From Absicoccus porci (GTDB taxonomy: Bacteria; Bacillota_I; Bacilli_A; Erysipelotrichales; Erysipelotrichaceae), in assembly GCF_003725415.1 (NCBI RefSeq), contig NZ_RJQC01000002.1, positions 240,580-304,579 of the forward strand: 64,000 bases of DNA, written 5' to 3'. Shown piece by piece: positions 62,887 through 64,000 of the stretch. Below the pieces are notes generated by a model. The model searched no databases and was not told the origin of the DNA. It worked only from the letters and a program-made list of their open reading frames with translations. The translations under genes and the position numbers were made by a program. Each line of letters begins with the position of its first letter. Positions within the stretch are counted from its first letter, which is position 1.

Positions 62887-64000
62887 TATGCATTTCGTAA
62901 GAATGTTTTATCCACTGCTTTTTTCATGATCAATAGACAATCCGGTATGATGGCTAAATTACATGCTACATAGATACCTTGCCAGAAGGTCAATCCAACC
63001 AGATAAAGTAAGCTATGGAACAGAGTCAAACCAATCACGAGTCCCGCAAACATACAAATCAATAAGAGTTTGCGAAGTTGTGTCATTGGTGTACATACGG
63101 TATATAACACACACAAAGAGTTCCATGAGGCAACGATGGTACAAATCGTTGAAAATTGGGCACCACTCATTTGGAGCGGTTGTCTAAATAAATTCGCAAA
63201 GACAACGGATAAGATAACCATAACGGCTCCTGGTAAGGCTCGTCCAAATACATGTTGTAAGAAATGGCCAGTGACTCGTTCTTCATTGGGTTCCAGCGCC
63301 AAGACAAAACCAGGAATACCTGTTCCTAATAGGGATACCAATGATAATTGAATCGGTTTAAATGGATACGCACTAAACCAGAAAATCGTAATCAAGGATA
63401 AACCAAAGGAGAACATGGTTTTTACCAAGAACAACGAGGCCGAACGTTGAATGTTATTAATGACAATACGGCCTTCACGTAGGATCGATGGCATCGCCCG
63501 AAATTGATCTTTCAATAAGACCAAGCTGGCCACACCTTTGGTGGCTTCTGATCCGGATCCCATCGCAATTGAGCAATCCGCTTCTTTTAAGGCCATAACA
63601 TCGTTGACACCATCACCCGTCATGGCTACGGTATGACCTTGACCTTGTAACGCAACGACCATTTGTTTCTTTTGTTCTGGGGTGACACGTCCAAAAATGG
63701 AATACGTTTGTACGGCTTGATCAATATCTTTGACCGTTGTCATATCAACAGCTCGACCTTTTACACCGGCTTTTTGAGCAATCGCAGCCACAGTACGCGG
63801 ATCATCACCAGAAATGATCTTCACATTCACATTTTGTTTATAGAAATACTGTAAGGTACGACGAATATTTGGTCGTAATACATCTTGAATACCAATCAAA
63901 CCAATCACTTCATTATTACCACGAATTTGATCACCCATGATGCGACCTTTTGCCAAAACAAGAACACGCATACCTTGTTGAGCATAGGATTCAATGCGTT
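62886..64000 (-). CDS. P-type cation-transporting ATPase, C-terminal part (cut by window end)
   Basis: The frame stays open to base 64000, so the N-terminus is missing. Visible are the end of the P domain, IISGDDPRTVAAIAQKAGVKG and MTGDGVNDVMALKEADCSIAMGSGSEATKGVASLVLL (metal-hinge motif TGDGVND), then six membrane helices (about LVKTMFSFGLSLITIFWFSAYP onward). This layout matches HAD-IC-type P-type ATPases of the calcium/magnesium or K-like groups; the ion cannot be read because the ion-binding TM4 is outside the window. It ends just at a bidirectional terminator. Confidence 0.88.
   Translation of the reverse strand, partial: RIESYAQQGMRVLVLAKGRIMGDQIRGNNEVIGLIGIQDVLRPNIRRTLQYFYKQNVNVKIISGDDPRTVAAIAQKAGVKGRAVDMTTVKDIDQAVQTYSIFGRVTPEQKKQMVVALQGQGHTVAMTGDGVNDVMALKEADCSIAMGSGSEATKGVASLVLLKDQFRAMPSILREGRIVINNIQRSASLFLVKTMFSFGLSLITIFWFSAYPFKPIQLSLVSLLGTGIPGFVLALEPNEERVTGHFLQHVFGRALPGAVMVILSVVFANLFRQPLQMSGAQFSTICTIVASWNSLCVLYTVCTPMTQLRKLLLICMFAGLVIGLTLFHSLLYLVGLTFWQGIYVACNLAIIPDCLLIMKKAVDKTFLRNA

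Overview
The window reads as chromosome of a low-GC Gram-positive bacterium (Bacillota). The signs are strong AGGAGG-type ribosome sites, U-tailed hairpin terminators, a HrcA/CIRCE-like heat-shock operator, a B-type dihydroorotate dehydrogenase (pyrD plus pyrK), a mannose-family PTS remnant, TelA, and surface proteins with C-terminal anchors. Overall protein character suggests Erysipelotrichaceae or a close relative; this is an impression and not a database result. I see no rRNA, tRNA or CRISPR array.

Layout. 1-720: debris of two insertion sequences (IS256-type end, IS66-type remnant). 960-9685 (minus): housekeeping block mazG-like, nuclease/helicase, rarA, tsaE, tsaB, rimI, tsaD, gamma-carbonic-anhydrase-like, HAD phosphatase, guaA. 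It contains most of the t6A tRNA-modification genes and ends in GMP synthesis. 9713-11424: a decayed operon (nitroreductase, deleted ArsR regulator, twice-interrupted lactonase). 11507-13605: acetyltransferase and flavodoxin facing a LysR regulator. 13619-24642 (minus): a full UMP operon pyrB-pyrC-carA-carB-pyrK-pyrD-pyrF, then a terminator, a C69 peptidase and pyrE, with a promoter/attenuator-like leader upstream. 24655-31267: small HTH gene, CBS and HlyC/CorC-type proteins, a secreted DUF885 protein, a frameshifted surface protein, and an alpha/beta hydrolase. 31419-34667 (minus): tightly overlapping cca-rmuC-macro-mnmM. 34718-36731: a membrane protein, then three tandem Hsp20 genes behind two CIRCE-like operators. 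37322-38808: a Cys-rich mini-ORF followed by a TcyP-like transporter. 38975-42172: a large coiled-coil/CAP surface protein. 42195-44957: a collapsed PTS/beta-glucosidase locus. 44960-49675: telA, sseB-like, and the tldD/pmbA pair. 49799-51391: a thioester-domain-like surface protein. 51460-54518: dxs, and hxlR facing a broken dioxygenase. 54510-55435: LytTR regulator with DUF3021 partner. 55441-60855 (minus): DeoR, Cof-type HAD, an 817-residue protein with HTH and helix-hairpin-like stretches, Sel1-repeat protein, and nanE. 61023-64000: radical SAM protein, a small protein, and the end of a P-type ATPase.

Themes. Pseudogenes are frequent: lactonase, ArsR, GNAT, surface protein, PTS IID, dioxygenase, DeoR fragment, IIC tail, hydrolase fragment, IS66 fragment. 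Three of the frameshifts look like loss of one A from an A-run. Either the genome is eroding accessory functions or the assembly carries homopolymer errors. The most interesting regulatory candidates are the Cys-rich leader before the TcyP-like transporter, the double CIRCE-like operator, the 9-12-9 LytTR-type repeat, and the pyr leader. The most interesting unknown genes are the 817-residue protein and its operon.
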